From Arthrobacter gandavensis (lineage in GTDB: Bacteria > Actinomycetota > Actinomycetes > Actinomycetales > Micrococcaceae): a stretch of 64,000 nucleotides of DNA. Made by a program: the position numbers and the translations under genes. The stretch is taken from contig NZ_VTFU01000005.1 of the NCBI RefSeq assembly GCF_009192735.1, forward strand, positions 1 through 64,000. The letters run 5' to 3'. The notes beneath the pieces were generated by a model. The model did no database searches and was not told where the DNA came from. It worked only from the letters and a program-made list of their open reading frames with translations. Shown here in pieces: positions 29,878 through 38,447 of the stretch (position 1 is the stretch's first letter; each line of letters begins with the position of its first letter).

Positions 29878-29980
29878 ACAGGTGGCCACCCGGGCCAATG
29901 GTATGACTCTCACTGAGACACGCGCCCAACACGGCCAGCGCGCTGGCCCGGGTTGTTGCCCGCCGTTTCAGGCCACCTGT
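29878..29980. repeat. interrupted inverted repeat downstream of csrA
   Basis: acaggtggcc (29878-29887) pairs with ggccacctgt (29971-29980), and the adjoining acccgggcca (29888-29897) pairs with tggcccgggt (29944-29953). The right arm is broken by 17 nt. A perfect palindrome ggccagcgcgctggcc lies inside at the inner right arm. The region between the tRNA terminator and csrA (29832-30005) has no gene, so this may be a structured 3' end of the csrA transcript or a small RNA. Confidence 0.6.
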
Positions 29981-30005
29981 CAAAGCTAAACGTTAGCGGA
30001 GTCCC

Positions 30006-30275
30006 TTACGGCTCATCGAGCGGCACGGAGGGCTTCCGGGCCGCCGGCCTGGAGGAGAGCATGGCTTTGATGCGCTCTTCGGCGTCGGGGGCCGTGTCGA
30101 CAGCAGCAACATTGGCTTCCTCCACGGCGCGCAGGACCTCCTGCCGCTGGATCTTCACTCCCCGGGGAGCATCAATGCCGATGCGCACGCCGTCGCCCCG
30201 CCCTTCAAGGACGGTGATGACGATATCGTCTCCGATCAGGATCTGTTCGCCTGATTTGCGCGTTAGGACCAGCAT
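30006..30275 (-). CDS. csrA: carbon storage regulator CsrA (flagellar translational repressor)
   Basis: 89 residues, longer than the 61-74 usual because of an acidic, Pro-rich C-terminal tail. The RNA-binding core is intact: [16 protein letters not shown], then [18 protein letters not shown] with the conserved arginine. In Gram-positive flagellated bacteria CsrA blocks flagellin translation by binding GGA motifs in the leader and is relieved by FliW; fliW lies at the other end of this locus. There is no Shine-Dalgarno, and a TAGAGT -10-like element ends 6 nt before the ATG, so the mRNA could be leaderless. Last gene of the minus-strand flagellar run. Confidence 0.95.
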   Translation of the reverse strand: MLVLTRKSGEQILIGDDIVITVLEGRGDGVRIGIDAPRGVKIQRQEVLRAVEEANVAAVDTAPDAEERIKAMLSSRPAARKPSVPLDEP

Positions 30276-30357
30276 TGGCCCACTCTATCCCACAGCCCTG
30301 CCGGAGCCGCGGACAGTGATGACCCCAGTGACTTCCCCAGCCCCGTCACCCGACACA

Positions 30358-31284
30358 TCATGACAGCACCGGAGCCGGAGCCGGTCCCCCGTCGAGCCAG
30401 CCGATGGGCAGGCCCAGCGCGTTAACGGTCTGCGGGGTTGCCGTCGCTTCGAGGCCTTCCACCGCGAGCGCCTCCACGTTGGCGGCGGTCCTCACCGCAC
30501 CCACCCAGGCAGCTGTGTCATCAGGTTTCCGGCCGGCATCAGCCACCACCCAGAGCTGGTCGGCGGACAACGCCGCAACCAGCGTCGCATGCCGCCCCAG
30601 TTCAGTGGCACCGCGGCCCAGACTGTAGGCGAGGAAGATTCCGTAGCCGCCCATCACCCCGGCGGCCCGCGCTGCGGCCACGGCACGCCGGTCGCCGGCC
30701 ATGACGACGTCGTCGGGAGTCACCAGTCCGGCGGCGCGGACACCGGAAGCCCCTGCGCCGACGGCACGGGACATGGAGCGGCACACTTCCAGTGGGTCCT
30801 CCCCCAGTCCCACCACGATCACGAGGTCTCCTGCTCCGGACAGCGGGGCCGGAGCGGGCCGGACGCGCTGCGCCGGCTCCGGAACCGAAATCAGCGCCAC
30901 AGGTTCCGCCGGGACGTCGGCGGTTTCAGTGCTGAACGTCAGGGTGTCCATGAGCTCCGCAAAGGCAGGCGATGCCGTGGACACGACGGCTGACCGTTCG
31001 GCGGCGGGATCCTGAAGGCGCGCTTCGGCCTGCTCGGCCCGGTCCAGCAATGCTGCGATTCCGGCATCCTTATGCGCGTCGGGCTCCCCCGGTGCGCGGC
31101 GGCGGCCGCGGGGCGGGAGCTGTACCGTCACCTCATAGTGGTGGCGGGCGAGGAACCCGCCGATGCCTCCGACGGTCACCTTTTCGGCGGCGATAATCCG
31201 TGCACGCGGGCCGTGTTCGGCCAGCACCTGTGCCTTCAGCGCCTCAATCGACGGACCTTCAAGCTGAAATCGTCTCGGTTCCAC
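30358..31284 (-). CDS. FlhF-like protein lacking a GTP-binding P-loop
   Basis: 308 residues from a GTG at 31284, which overlaps the end of flhA by 26 bp; longer readings run through flhA in another frame. The N-terminus (RRFQLEGPSIEALKAQVLAEHGP shared in type, then a glycine-rich FLARHHYEV segment) resembles the FlhF N-terminal domain. The C-terminal end (LPIGWLDGG) corresponds to the SRP-GTPase PISY region. However, where FlhF has GPTGVGKTT, this protein reads VVGLGEDPLEVC (about 157-168), with no GKT. It is probably a non-GTPase relative that has kept a place next to flhA. Assignment to FlhF is by position and weak similarity. Confidence 0.68.
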   Translation of the reverse strand: MEPRRFQLEGPSIEALKAQVLAEHGPRARIIAAEKVTVGGIGGFLARHHYEVTVQLPPRGRRRAPGEPDAHKDAGIAALLDRAEQAEARLQDPAAERSAVVSTASPAFAELMDTLTFSTETADVPAEPVALISVPEPAQRVRPAPAPLSGAGDLVIVVGLGEDPLEVCRSMSRAVGAGASGVRAAGLVTPDDVVMAGDRRAVAAARAAGVMGGYGIFLAYSLGRGATELGRHATLVAALSADQLWVVADAGRKPDDTAAWVGAVRTAANVEALAVEGLEATATPQTVNALGLPIGWLDGGPAPAPVLS

Positions 31285-33307
31285 GGACCACCCCCACTGT
31301 CTCAATGCTGACGTTAGCCGCTGTGACCTCCGAATACGAAAGGACCGGCAGCCCGCCCGTTTGTGGCGCCACCATCCGGCGGATGGCCGGCCGCAGGGCC
31401 GGGGCACACACGAGCACCGCCGCGTACCCGGCGTTTTCCGCTGCGGCAACCGCCGCCTTCAGGGACACCATGACTGCATCGATCCGCGCCGGGTCCAGCA
31501 GGATTTGGGTGCCCTGGTCCGATGGACGCAGGGCCTCCAGCATGGTCTGCTCCAGGCCGGGGTCGATCATGATGACGCGCAGCACGTTCCGGTCGATGTA
31601 CTGGGCGGTCAGGGCCGGGCCCAGTGCCTGGCGGGCCACTTCCACCAGCTGCTCGGGATCCGGGGAGATCTTGGCCCGCAGCAGCAGGGACTCGTAGATG
31701 CGCGGAAGGTCGTTGATGGGGATCTGTTCGGCCAGCAGCCCCTGCAGCACCCGCTGCACCTCGGCCAGCGACATCACGCCCGGAATGAGCTCGTCCACGG
31801 CGGAGGGGTTCACCTGCTTGACCCCTTCAGTCAGGATCCGCACATCCTCGCGGGACAGCAGCCGGGCGGCATTGGCGGTGATGACGGCGGAAAGGTGCGT
31901 CACCAGCACCGAAACCCTGTCGATCACGGTCGCGCCGGACATCTCCGCCGCGTGGCGCATTTCGTTCGGCACCCACTTGCCGGCGAGGCCGAAGACCGGT
32001 TCCACGGTGGCGGTTCCGGGCAGGCCCTCGAGGTGGTCCCCCAGGGCCAGGACCTTGCCGGCGGGCGCTTCGCCGCGTCCCGCCTCCACGCCCGCAATGC
32101 GGATGACATAGGTGGCGGAGGGAAGATCCACGCTGTCCCGGGTGCGCACGGGAGGGACCACAATGCCCAGTTCCAGGGCGATCTTCCGCCGCAGCGAGCG
32201 GACCCGGGCCAGGAGGTCGTCCGAGCCGCCCGTGACAATGCCCACCAGGTCCGGAGCCAGCATGATTTCCAGTGCGTGGACCCGCATCTGTTCGATCAGG
32301 TCCTCCGTGGTTTCCGCCGGTGGTTCATTGAGCTGGGCCAGGGCGGTTTCCTTGCTGGCTTCCTCGGCGGCCTCGCTGACCTTGATCCGCTGGGAGATAA
32401 AGATGAGCAGCGCACCAATGATGATGAACGGGATCTTCGGCATCCCAGGGATCAGCGCCATCACGATGGCTGCGCCGCCGGCAATCATCAGCGCGTTGCG
32501 GGACTGGCTCAGCTGGGCCGAGGCGGTGGACCCCATGTCCGCTTCGGCGTTGGAGCGCGTCACGATCATGCCGGTGGAAACGGCCATCAGCAGCGCCGGT
32601 ATCTGGGTGACGAGGCCGTCACCGATGGTCAGCAGGCTGTAGGTGCCCACTGATTCGCCGATGTCCATGCCGCGCTGGAGCATGCCGATGGCGATGCCGC
32701 CGATGAGGTTGATGATGATGATGATCAGGCCGGCAATCGCGTCGCCCTTGACGAACTTTGAGGCACCGTCCATGGCTCCGTAGAAGTCGGCCTCGGCGGA
32801 CACCTCGGCCCGCCGCTCCCGTGCCTGCGTGTCGGTGATCAGACCCGCATTCAGGTCGGCGTCGATGGCCATCTGCTTGCCCGGCATGGCGTCCAGGGTG
32901 AAGCGGGCGCCCACTTCGGCAACGCGCTCCGCACCCTTGGTCACGACCACGAACTGGATGACAACCAGGATCAGGAAGATCACGGCACCGATAATCAGTG
33001 AACCGTTGACGGCCACGTGTCCGAAGGCTTCGATGACCTGCCCGGCGTAGCCCTCCCCCAGCACCAGCCGCGTGGACGCAACGTTCAGGCCCAGCCGGAA
33101 CAGTGTGGCCACGAGCAGGAGCGAGGGGAACACTGAGAAGTCCAGCGGCTTGCGCACGAACATCGTGGTCAGCAGGATGACCAGGGCCAGCAGGATGTTG
33201 ATGATGATCAGGATGTCCAGCAGGCCGGCGGGGATCGGAACAACCAGCAGCAGGATGATGCCAATGACGCCTACGGGTACTGCCATTTTGACGAGGTTCG
33301 ACTTCAC
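31259..33307 (-). CDS. flhA: flagellar export gate protein FlhA
   Basis: 682 residues. The N-terminal half (to about 320) is membrane-embedded with several clear helices, for example VPVGVIGIILLLVVPIPAGLLD. The FHIPEP-family cytoplasmic linker contains DAMPGKQMAIDADLNAG, a diagnostic segment. The C-terminal half is the soluble nonamer-ring domain that docks chaperone-substrate complexes. It starts with GTG overlapping the flhB stop (GTGA). It forms the export gate with FlhB, FliP, FliQ and FliR, encoded just upstream. Confidence 0.97.
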   Translation of the reverse strand: MKSNLVKMAVPVGVIGIILLLVVPIPAGLLDILIIINILLALVILLTTMFVRKPLDFSVFPSLLLVATLFRLGLNVASTRLVLGEGYAGQVIEAFGHVAVNGSLIIGAVIFLILVVIQFVVVTKGAERVAEVGARFTLDAMPGKQMAIDADLNAGLITDTQARERRAEVSAEADFYGAMDGASKFVKGDAIAGLIIIIINLIGGIAIGMLQRGMDIGESVGTYSLLTIGDGLVTQIPALLMAVSTGMIVTRSNAEADMGSTASAQLSQSRNALMIAGGAAIVMALIPGMPKIPFIIIGALLIFISQRIKVSEAAEEASKETALAQLNEPPAETTEDLIEQMRVHALEIMLAPDLVGIVTGGSDDLLARVRSLRRKIALELGIVVPPVRTRDSVDLPSATYVIRIAGVEAGRGEAPAGKVLALGDHLEGLPGTATVEPVFGLAGKWVPNEMRHAAEMSGATVIDRVSVLVTHLSAVITANAARLLSREDVRILTEGVKQVNPSAVDELIPGVMSLAEVQRVLQGLLAEQIPINDLPRIYESLLLRAKISPDPEQLVEVARQALGPALTAQYIDRNVLRVIMIDPGLEQTMLEALRPSDQGTQILLDPARIDAVMVSLKAAVAAAENAGYAAVLVCAPALRPAIRRMVAPQTGGLPVLSYSEVTAANVSIETVGVVRGTETISA

Positions 33308-34434
33308 GTCGCCGCCTTACGGTGGATGGGTCTGGAAGTAGCGGGGGGTGTCTGCGGGGCCGCCATGGTGTGCACGCCGGATGTTGAGCCGCGGCTCTTC
33401 AGGGCCATGACGAAGGCCAGGATCCGGGCGACCGCGTTGTAGAGGTCCGGCGGGATCTCCTGGCCCAGTTCGCAGGCCGCATGCAGTGCGCGTGCCAGCG
33501 GTATGTCGCGGACCATGGGGACCTGCTGCGTTTCAGCTTCCTCGCGGATTCGGGTGGCGATGTTTCCGGCTCCTTTGGCCACCACCCGCGGTGCTGATTT
33601 TCCGGGCTCGTATTTCAGGGCCACGGCCACGTGTGTCGGATTAACCAGAACGACGTCGGCGTCGGCAACCGCGGCAATCATGCGGTTTCTGCTCATGGCC
33701 AGCTGCCGCGAACGGCGCTGGGACTTGATCAGCGGGTCGCCTTCCATGTTCTTGTTTTCATCCTTCACCTCTTTGAGGGTCATTCGGGTCTTTTTTCGGT
33801 TCCGCTTCTGGACCACGAAAATATCCGCAACGGCCAGGACCAGACCGGCGGCAACGGCAGCCTGCAGCAGCGATCCCGTTCCCCCGGCAGCGGCTTCCAG
33901 GACCGAGGACACCGGCAGTCCGCCGGCTGTCGTGAGCACCGGCATCAGACCCTGGATCACCATGTACAGGACCAGTCCCACCACCGCGGTCTTCAACAGG
34001 GCTTTTACCCCCTGCCACAGCGCCTGCGTGCCGAACACGCGCTTCATTCCGTTGACCAGGTTGAACTGCTCGAACTTGCCCTTGAACTTCTTGAAGTGGA
34101 TGCCACCCTGCAGGGCCGCGGTCAGGAGGACCGCGGCCGCAACAACACCCAGCAGCGGTCCCAGAATGAATCCGAGCGCCCCCAGCCCCTCCCCCAGCAG
34201 GGTCAGTGCCAGCAGCGGATCGGGGTTTGCGGTGATCGCGTCCACTCCCAGCAGCCCTTCGGACCCGGCCTGAGCGCCGCGGTTGATGGTCATCGGCATC
34301 ATCAGGGCCGCGACTCCCACCCCAATCCATGCCGTGAGGTCCTCCGAGCGGGACAGCTGGCCCTTGGAGCGCACTTCCTTCATGCGCTTGGGAGTGGCTT
34401 GCTCGGTCCGTTCTCCGGTGCCTTCCTCCGCCAC
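33304..34434 (-). CDS. flhB: flagellar export switch protein FlhB
   Basis: 376 residues with four membrane helices in the N-terminal 210 and a cytoplasmic C-domain. The autocleavage motif NPTH is at 265-268 (VLVNPTHVAVAL), needed for the switch from rod/hook to filament export. A Pro/Thr/Arg-rich tail extends past the usual end. The GTG start follows directly on the fliR stop and the end overlaps flhA. Confidence 0.97.
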   Translation of the reverse strand: MAEEGTGERTEQATPKRMKEVRSKGQLSRSEDLTAWIGVGVAALMMPMTINRGAQAGSEGLLGVDAITANPDPLLALTLLGEGLGALGFILGPLLGVVAAAVLLTAALQGGIHFKKFKGKFEQFNLVNGMKRVFGTQALWQGVKALLKTAVVGLVLYMVIQGLMPVLTTAGGLPVSSVLEAAAGGTGSLLQAAVAAGLVLAVADIFVVQKRNRKKTRMTLKEVKDENKNMEGDPLIKSQRRSRQLAMSRNRMIAAVADADVVLVNPTHVAVALKYEPGKSAPRVVAKGAGNIATRIREEAETQQVPMVRDIPLARALHAACELGQEIPPDLYNAVARILAFVMALKSRGSTSGVHTMAAPQTPPATSRPIHRKAAT

Positions 34435-35193
34435 CTAGCCCACTCCCGTCAGGGCCCTGACCGCCTGCTGCGTGATGGCGGCAACAAGGCGCGGCAGGGC
34501 AACGAAGACCACTCCGGCCAGCGTCAGCGTGAGCAGGATCTTCAGGGGGAAGCCCAGGGCAAAGGCATTTAGTGCCGGTGCCACTCTGGTCAGCAGCCCC
34601 AGCCCGGCGTCCGCCAGGAACAGGACCACCAGCAGCGGACCGGCAATCTGCACCGCTGCCACGAACATCTGGGACACCCCTGAGACCAGGGCGGACACCG
34701 GATCGGCCAGGGCTATTCCTCCTCCGAGCGGCAGGGCCGTGAAGCTGCGGACCAGCCCGCCGATGATCAGCTGGTAGCCGTCCGAGGCGAAGAGCAGGGC
34801 CAGCGCGGTCAGCTGGAAGAGGCGGGTGAACTGGGCGCCGTTGACCATGGACTGCGGGTCGAAGGCCTGGGCCAGGCTGAACCCGCCAAAGAGGTCTATC
34901 AGGTTTCCCGCGGACTGCAGGGCGGCGAAAATGACCAGCACCAGGAATCCCAGCACGAATCCCACTCCCAGTTCCAGCACCAGTGCCGTGAAGTACGCTG
35001 CCGTGCCGAGCGAGGTGTAGCCCTCGCTGGCCACCGGTGCGACGGCCAGAGCGAGTCCGATGCCCAGCATGGCCTTAACCCGCGCGGGGATGGCGTTGTA
35101 GGAAAAGGGCGGTGCCACCACCAGGAACGCGACCATGCGGGCGCCGGCCAGCATGACCGCCTCCAGCCACTCCTGGTTGACACTGATGCCCAT
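34435..35193 (-). CDS. fliR: flagellar export protein FliR
   Basis: 252 residues, very hydrophobic, with about six membrane helices, for example GVGFVLGFLVLVIFAAL and ILLTLTLAGVVFVALPRL. The ATG at 35193 overlaps the fliQ stop (TGATG); an upstream in-frame ATG would run through fliQ in another frame and was not used. It packs with FliP and FliQ in the export gate core. Confidence 0.95.
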   Translation of the reverse strand: MGISVNQEWLEAVMLAGARMVAFLVVAPPFSYNAIPARVKAMLGIGLALAVAPVASEGYTSLGTAAYFTALVLELGVGFVLGFLVLVIFAALQSAGNLIDLFGGFSLAQAFDPQSMVNGAQFTRLFQLTALALLFASDGYQLIIGGLVRSFTALPLGGGIALADPVSALVSGVSQMFVAAVQIAGPLLVVLFLADAGLGLLTRVAPALNAFALGFPLKILLTLTLAGVVFVALPRLVAAITQQAVRALTGVG

Positions 35194-35468
35194 CAGCCGC
35201 CGCCCAGCAGGTGCGGAATCCTGGCAAACATTTCGTTGGTGAAGGAGACCATCTCGGAGATCATCCAATGCCCGCACACCAGCAGGGCGATGCCGACGGC
35301 GATGGCCTTGGGCACGAAGGAGAGGGTCACTTCCTGGATTTGGGTGATGGATTGGACCAGGGACACCGCAAAACCCACGACGAGCGCGGTGATGAGCACC
35401 GGTGCCGACAGCTTCGCGGCCACCCAGAGCCCCTGAAGCCCGATGTCCAGGACCGAATTGGTATCCAT
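35193..35468 (-). CDS. fliQ: flagellar export protein FliQ
   Basis: 91 residues with two membrane helices (about 16-38 and 52-73), the normal FliQ size and layout. The segment SLVQSITQIQEVTLSFVPKA between and into the second helix is highly characteristic. The start and stop each share one base with a neighbour (TGATG with fliP and with fliR). Confidence 0.96.
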   Translation of the reverse strand: MDTNSVLDIGLQGLWVAAKLSAPVLITALVVGFAVSLVQSITQIQEVTLSFVPKAIAVGIALLVCGHWMISEMVSFTNEMFARIPHLLGGG

Positions 35469-36319
35469 CAGGTACCGCCCTGATAGCTGTTGATGAGGGA
35501 GGTGATGATCAGTCCCCAGCCGTCCACCAGGATGAAGAGCAGGATCTTGAACGGCAGCGAAATCATCACCGGCGGGAGCATCATCATGCCCATGGACATG
35601 AGGGCCGCGGACACCACCAGGTCAATGACCAGGAACGGAATGAAGATGACGAAACCGATGATGAAGGCTGCGCGCAGCTCGGAAATCATGAAGGCGGGAA
35701 TCAGCGTCAGCAGTGGAACGTCCTGCGGGCTCTCCGGGTTTTCACGGTTCGCCGCCCGGGTCATGAGCGCCACGTCTTCTTCCCGGGTGTGCGCCAGCAT
35801 GAACTGCTGCAGGGGTCCGGAGCCGGTGTCCAATGCACCGTCAAAGGTCAGTTCCCCGTTAAGGAAGGGTTGCACGGCCAGCGTATTAATCTCCGCCAGG
35901 ACCGGCCCCATGATGAACAGGGACAGGAACAGGGCCAGTCCGGCCAACACCTGGTTCGGGGGGATTGACGGCAGCGACAGGGCGTTGCGGGTCATGGCCA
36001 GCACCACGAAGATCTTCGTGAAGGAGGTCATCATCAGCAGCAGCGCCGGGGCCACCGACAGCAGGGTGATCCCGATCAGTGTGACCACCGCGGTGGATGG
36101 TCCGCCGTCGGCACCGTTAATGTCGATGCTCAGGCCTTCGCCGTCGTCGGGCGCGGAAGGGTCGGTGGGGGCCGCAGGATCCGCGGGCGGCAGCGGGTCG
36201 AAGGTCACGGCGTGGGACGGAGCCGCAGCGGCCAGCGAAAGTGCCAGCAGAATGCCGAACACAACGATGGCGAGGGCAAGGAACCCGGCAAGCCGCGGAC
36301 GGTGGAGTGCGGCCTTCAC
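35468..36319 (-). CDS. fliP: flagellar export protein FliP
   Basis: 283 residues: a leading signal-like hydrophobic segment (about 12-33), a Pro/Asp-rich stretch, then the conserved core with helices at TVVTLIGITLLSVAPALLLM and beyond. FliP signatures are clear: TSFTKIFVVLAMTRNALSL and MGMMMLPPVMISLPFKILLF. It starts with GTG overlapping the fliO stop. Confidence 0.96.
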   Translation of the reverse strand: MKAALHRPRLAGFLALAIVVFGILLALSLAAAAPSHAVTFDPLPPADPAAPTDPSAPDDGEGLSIDINGADGGPSTAVVTLIGITLLSVAPALLLMMTSFTKIFVVLAMTRNALSLPSIPPNQVLAGLALFLSLFIMGPVLAEINTLAVQPFLNGELTFDGALDTGSGPLQQFMLAHTREEDVALMTRAANRENPESPQDVPLLTLIPAFMISELRAAFIIGFVIFIPFLVIDLVVSAALMSMGMMMLPPVMISLPFKILLFILVDGWGLIITSLINSYQGGT

Positions 36320-36777
36320 CCGTTCCTGCCCCGGCGGAGGGCAGCGGCGGTCTGCCGCCAGGTGGCGGGCGAAAGGACGGAGCCGGCCAGAAGCGGATTC
36401 CCGGCGTCCGGCTGGCCGTTCAGGGCGTGGGCCGGTCCCTCGGCGCGGCGCCGCGGGCCGGTGCTGCGCTGGCCCGGGTTATGGACCGCCGCTTCAAGGT
36501 GCGCCGCGAAGCTGGCCTGCGGCGGGAGCTCCGCCTCGGAGGTGTGCAGGACGTTCACTGAAGCTTCGGTGACACCGAGCAGGAAGCGCTGGCCGCCGGT
36601 TTCCATCACCACCACCGATGCCTTGGGGGTGATGGCCTGCCGGGACACGACGCGGACCAGCGGCTCGGCGCCGGCGGCCCGCGCGCTGCGGGTCAGCCGC
36701 CGTTGGAACCACCAGACCAGGGCCAGGACCGCACCGAGCGACACCACGACCCGGAGGATCAGGGCGAGTGTTTCCAC
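36316..36777 (-). CDS. fliO: flagellar biosynthesis protein FliO
   Basis: 153 residues: one N-terminal membrane helix (about 4-24), a basic segment, then a small beta domain with QAITPKASVVVMETGGQRFLLGV, the typical FliO pattern. The C-terminal half is low-complexity and rich in Arg, Pro and Ala. FliO assists FliP ring assembly. It begins directly after the fliN stop and overlaps fliP by 4 bp. Confidence 0.88.
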   Translation of the reverse strand: METLALILRVVVSLGAVLALVWWFQRRLTRSARAAGAEPLVRVVSRQAITPKASVVVMETGGQRFLLGVTEASVNVLHTSEAELPPQASFAAHLEAAVHNPGQRSTGPRRRAEGPAHALNGQPDAGNPLLAGSVLSPATWRQTAAALRRGRNG

Positions 36778-37473
36778 CTAGCTGAGGCCTTCGGCAACGT
36801 CGAGGATCTTGGTGATGCGGACGGCGTAGTCCTGGTCGATGACCACCACCTCGCCGTTGGCGATCAGGCGCCCGTTCAGGAGGATGTCGGCGGGCGCTCC
36901 GGCGGAACGGTCAAGTTCCACCACCCGTCCCGGTTCCAGGTTCAGGACGTCACGGACGGCCATCCGGGTGTGGCCAATGGCCACGGTCAACGCCATTTCG
37001 ACGTTGTTAATCCGGCTGAGCTTGCCGGCCATGGCTGCGTCATTGGCGGTCCCGTGGGGGGTGTCGCGCAGGCGGATGGCAAACCATCCGGCGCGGCCCT
37101 CGTGCCCGTGCAGTTCAAAGACCACCGTGGACGGGTGGCTGAAGAGCGCTGAAGCGTCATCAATGTGGGTGTCGCCCAGGACGCCGACGCCGAGTGTCGA
37201 GCCCGCGGCCTCCAGCGCCGGGCGCAGGATGTCCGCTTCCGACAGGAACGGGGACGGGGAACCGGCGATGTCGGCAAGCGGCGTGCTGCTGTCGAGCACC
37301 AGCGCCAGATCCGCTGATTCGGACCCGACGAAGGACGCTGTGACGGCCTGGGCCACTTCCTCGAGCGGCATGCCGCTGCCGGGAAACGGCAGCGGCTCCA
37401 ACACGATGGAGGTGGGCAGCAGACGGACAAGCGCCGATGCGGCGTCGGTGTGCAGGGATGTGGGGATGCTCAT
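36778..37473 (-). CDS. fliN: flagellar motor switch protein FliN (long form)
   Basis: 231 residues. The C-terminal 80 (about 150-231) are a SpoA/FliN domain with VEMALTVAIGHTRMAVRDVLNLEPG and NGEVVVIDQDYAVRITKI, the standard signature. The N-terminal 145 residues are extra relative to the 130-residue enterobacterial FliN and recall FliY-type switch proteins, though no clear CheC phosphatase motif is seen. Its start overlaps the fliM stop by 4 bp. Confidence 0.92.
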   Translation of the reverse strand: MSIPTSLHTDAASALVRLLPTSIVLEPLPFPGSGMPLEEVAQAVTASFVGSESADLALVLDSSTPLADIAGSPSPFLSEADILRPALEAAGSTLGVGVLGDTHIDDASALFSHPSTVVFELHGHEGRAGWFAIRLRDTPHGTANDAAMAGKLSRINNVEMALTVAIGHTRMAVRDVLNLEPGRVVELDRSAGAPADILLNGRLIANGEVVVIDQDYAVRITKILDVAEGLS

Positions 37474-38387
37474 TTTTTACTCTCCTCGGTACTGACGATG
37501 ACGCCGGCCAGGCGTGAACCGCTGGAACCTGCCGCGGCCTGGGCCAACCGGTGGCCTCCAACCGTGACGTTCAGCGGGCGGTGGCGGGGATGGCCCAGGT
37601 TCAGGACATCGCCGACGGCAAGATTCAGGACCATTGCCGGTTTCACCGGGATGGAATCCAGCTGCAGCAGGACCTCCACCGGGACGTGGGCGAGTTGCCC
37701 GCGGATCAGTTCCGCCGGCGGCGCTGAGGATCCGGTGCTTCCCACGGGGTCGAGCTGGGGCAGCAGGGCGCCGGCCGGAATGGCAACAGTGGCCGGGGCC
37801 ACGTTGTCACCCACCACCATTTCGAAGGTCGCCACGATCATGGGGTCGGCCGACGCCGCTGCCTGGGCAAACTGGGAGTTGTACTGGATGGACGCCGGGG
37901 TCATTGGCGAGCGCAGTAGCGTTCCCAGGGAATAGTGCAGACCGTCCAGGGCATCATCCATGATGCGTCCCAGGAGCGCCTGTTCGATTTGCGTGAACTT
38001 CCGTTCCGGCGCCGCAATGGCCCCGGTGGCTCCAAGCATGTGTCCCACCCAGGACAGAGCGGCCGGGGTGGGGAACTGGATAACGGCCTTGGCCCCGATG
38101 TTGGGAACGTTGAACAGGACCATTCCGGTGACGGCCGGCAGCCCGGCGGCGTATTCGTCGTAACTGAGGATCTCCACCCGTTCGCTGGTCACCTGGGACA
38201 GCACCCGGACCTTGGCGGTCAGCTGGGTGCCCCATTGGCGGGCAAAGGTGTCGAAGGCCATCTCCAGTACCCGGGCGTGCTCCCGGGCCAGGGTGGTGGG
38301 ACGGCGGAAATCGTAGGCCTCCGGGGAGGCGGCGTCTGCGGGCACGCCAAGGGCAGTTGTTTCATGATGGACCGTCACAAGTGCCAC
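37470..38387 (-). CDS. fliM: flagellar motor switch protein FliM
   Basis: 305 residues. FliM core features include YDFRRPTTLAREHARVLEMAFDTFARQW, a CheC-like middle domain and a C-terminal SpoA domain (VLNLAVGDVLNLGHPRHRPLNV). The N-terminal CheY-binding motif is not obvious, in keeping with the absence of chemotaxis genes here. The listed GTG at 38387 lies on the last base of a FliA-type -10; a second in-frame GTG at 38378 sits about where transcription from that promoter should begin. If the promoter is used, the shorter form on a leaderless mRNA is likely. Confidence 0.93.
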   Translation of the reverse strand: MALVTVHHETTALGVPADAASPEAYDFRRPTTLAREHARVLEMAFDTFARQWGTQLTAKVRVLSQVTSERVEILSYDEYAAGLPAVTGMVLFNVPNIGAKAVIQFPTPAALSWVGHMLGATGAIAAPERKFTQIEQALLGRIMDDALDGLHYSLGTLLRSPMTPASIQYNSQFAQAAASADPMIVATFEMVVGDNVAPATVAIPAGALLPQLDPVGSTGSSAPPAELIRGQLAHVPVEVLLQLDSIPVKPAMVLNLAVGDVLNLGHPRHRPLNVTVGGHRLAQAAAGSSGSRLAGVIVSTEESKK

Positions 38388-38413
38388 TATCGGCAGCGGG
38401 TCCGGAGGCGTAA
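38387..38413 (-). promoter_or_regulatory. FliA-type promoter for fliM and export genes
   Basis: On the minus strand TTAC (38410-38413) is separated by exactly 15 bp from GCCGATAG (38387-38394). The spacing and -10 are identical to the sites before fliC, flgN and flgB. It lies in the 60-bp gap between motB and fliM. Confidence 0.7.
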
Positions 38414-38447
38414 GCCGTTCACCCCGGCTTTCGGGTGTGCCGCCCGG

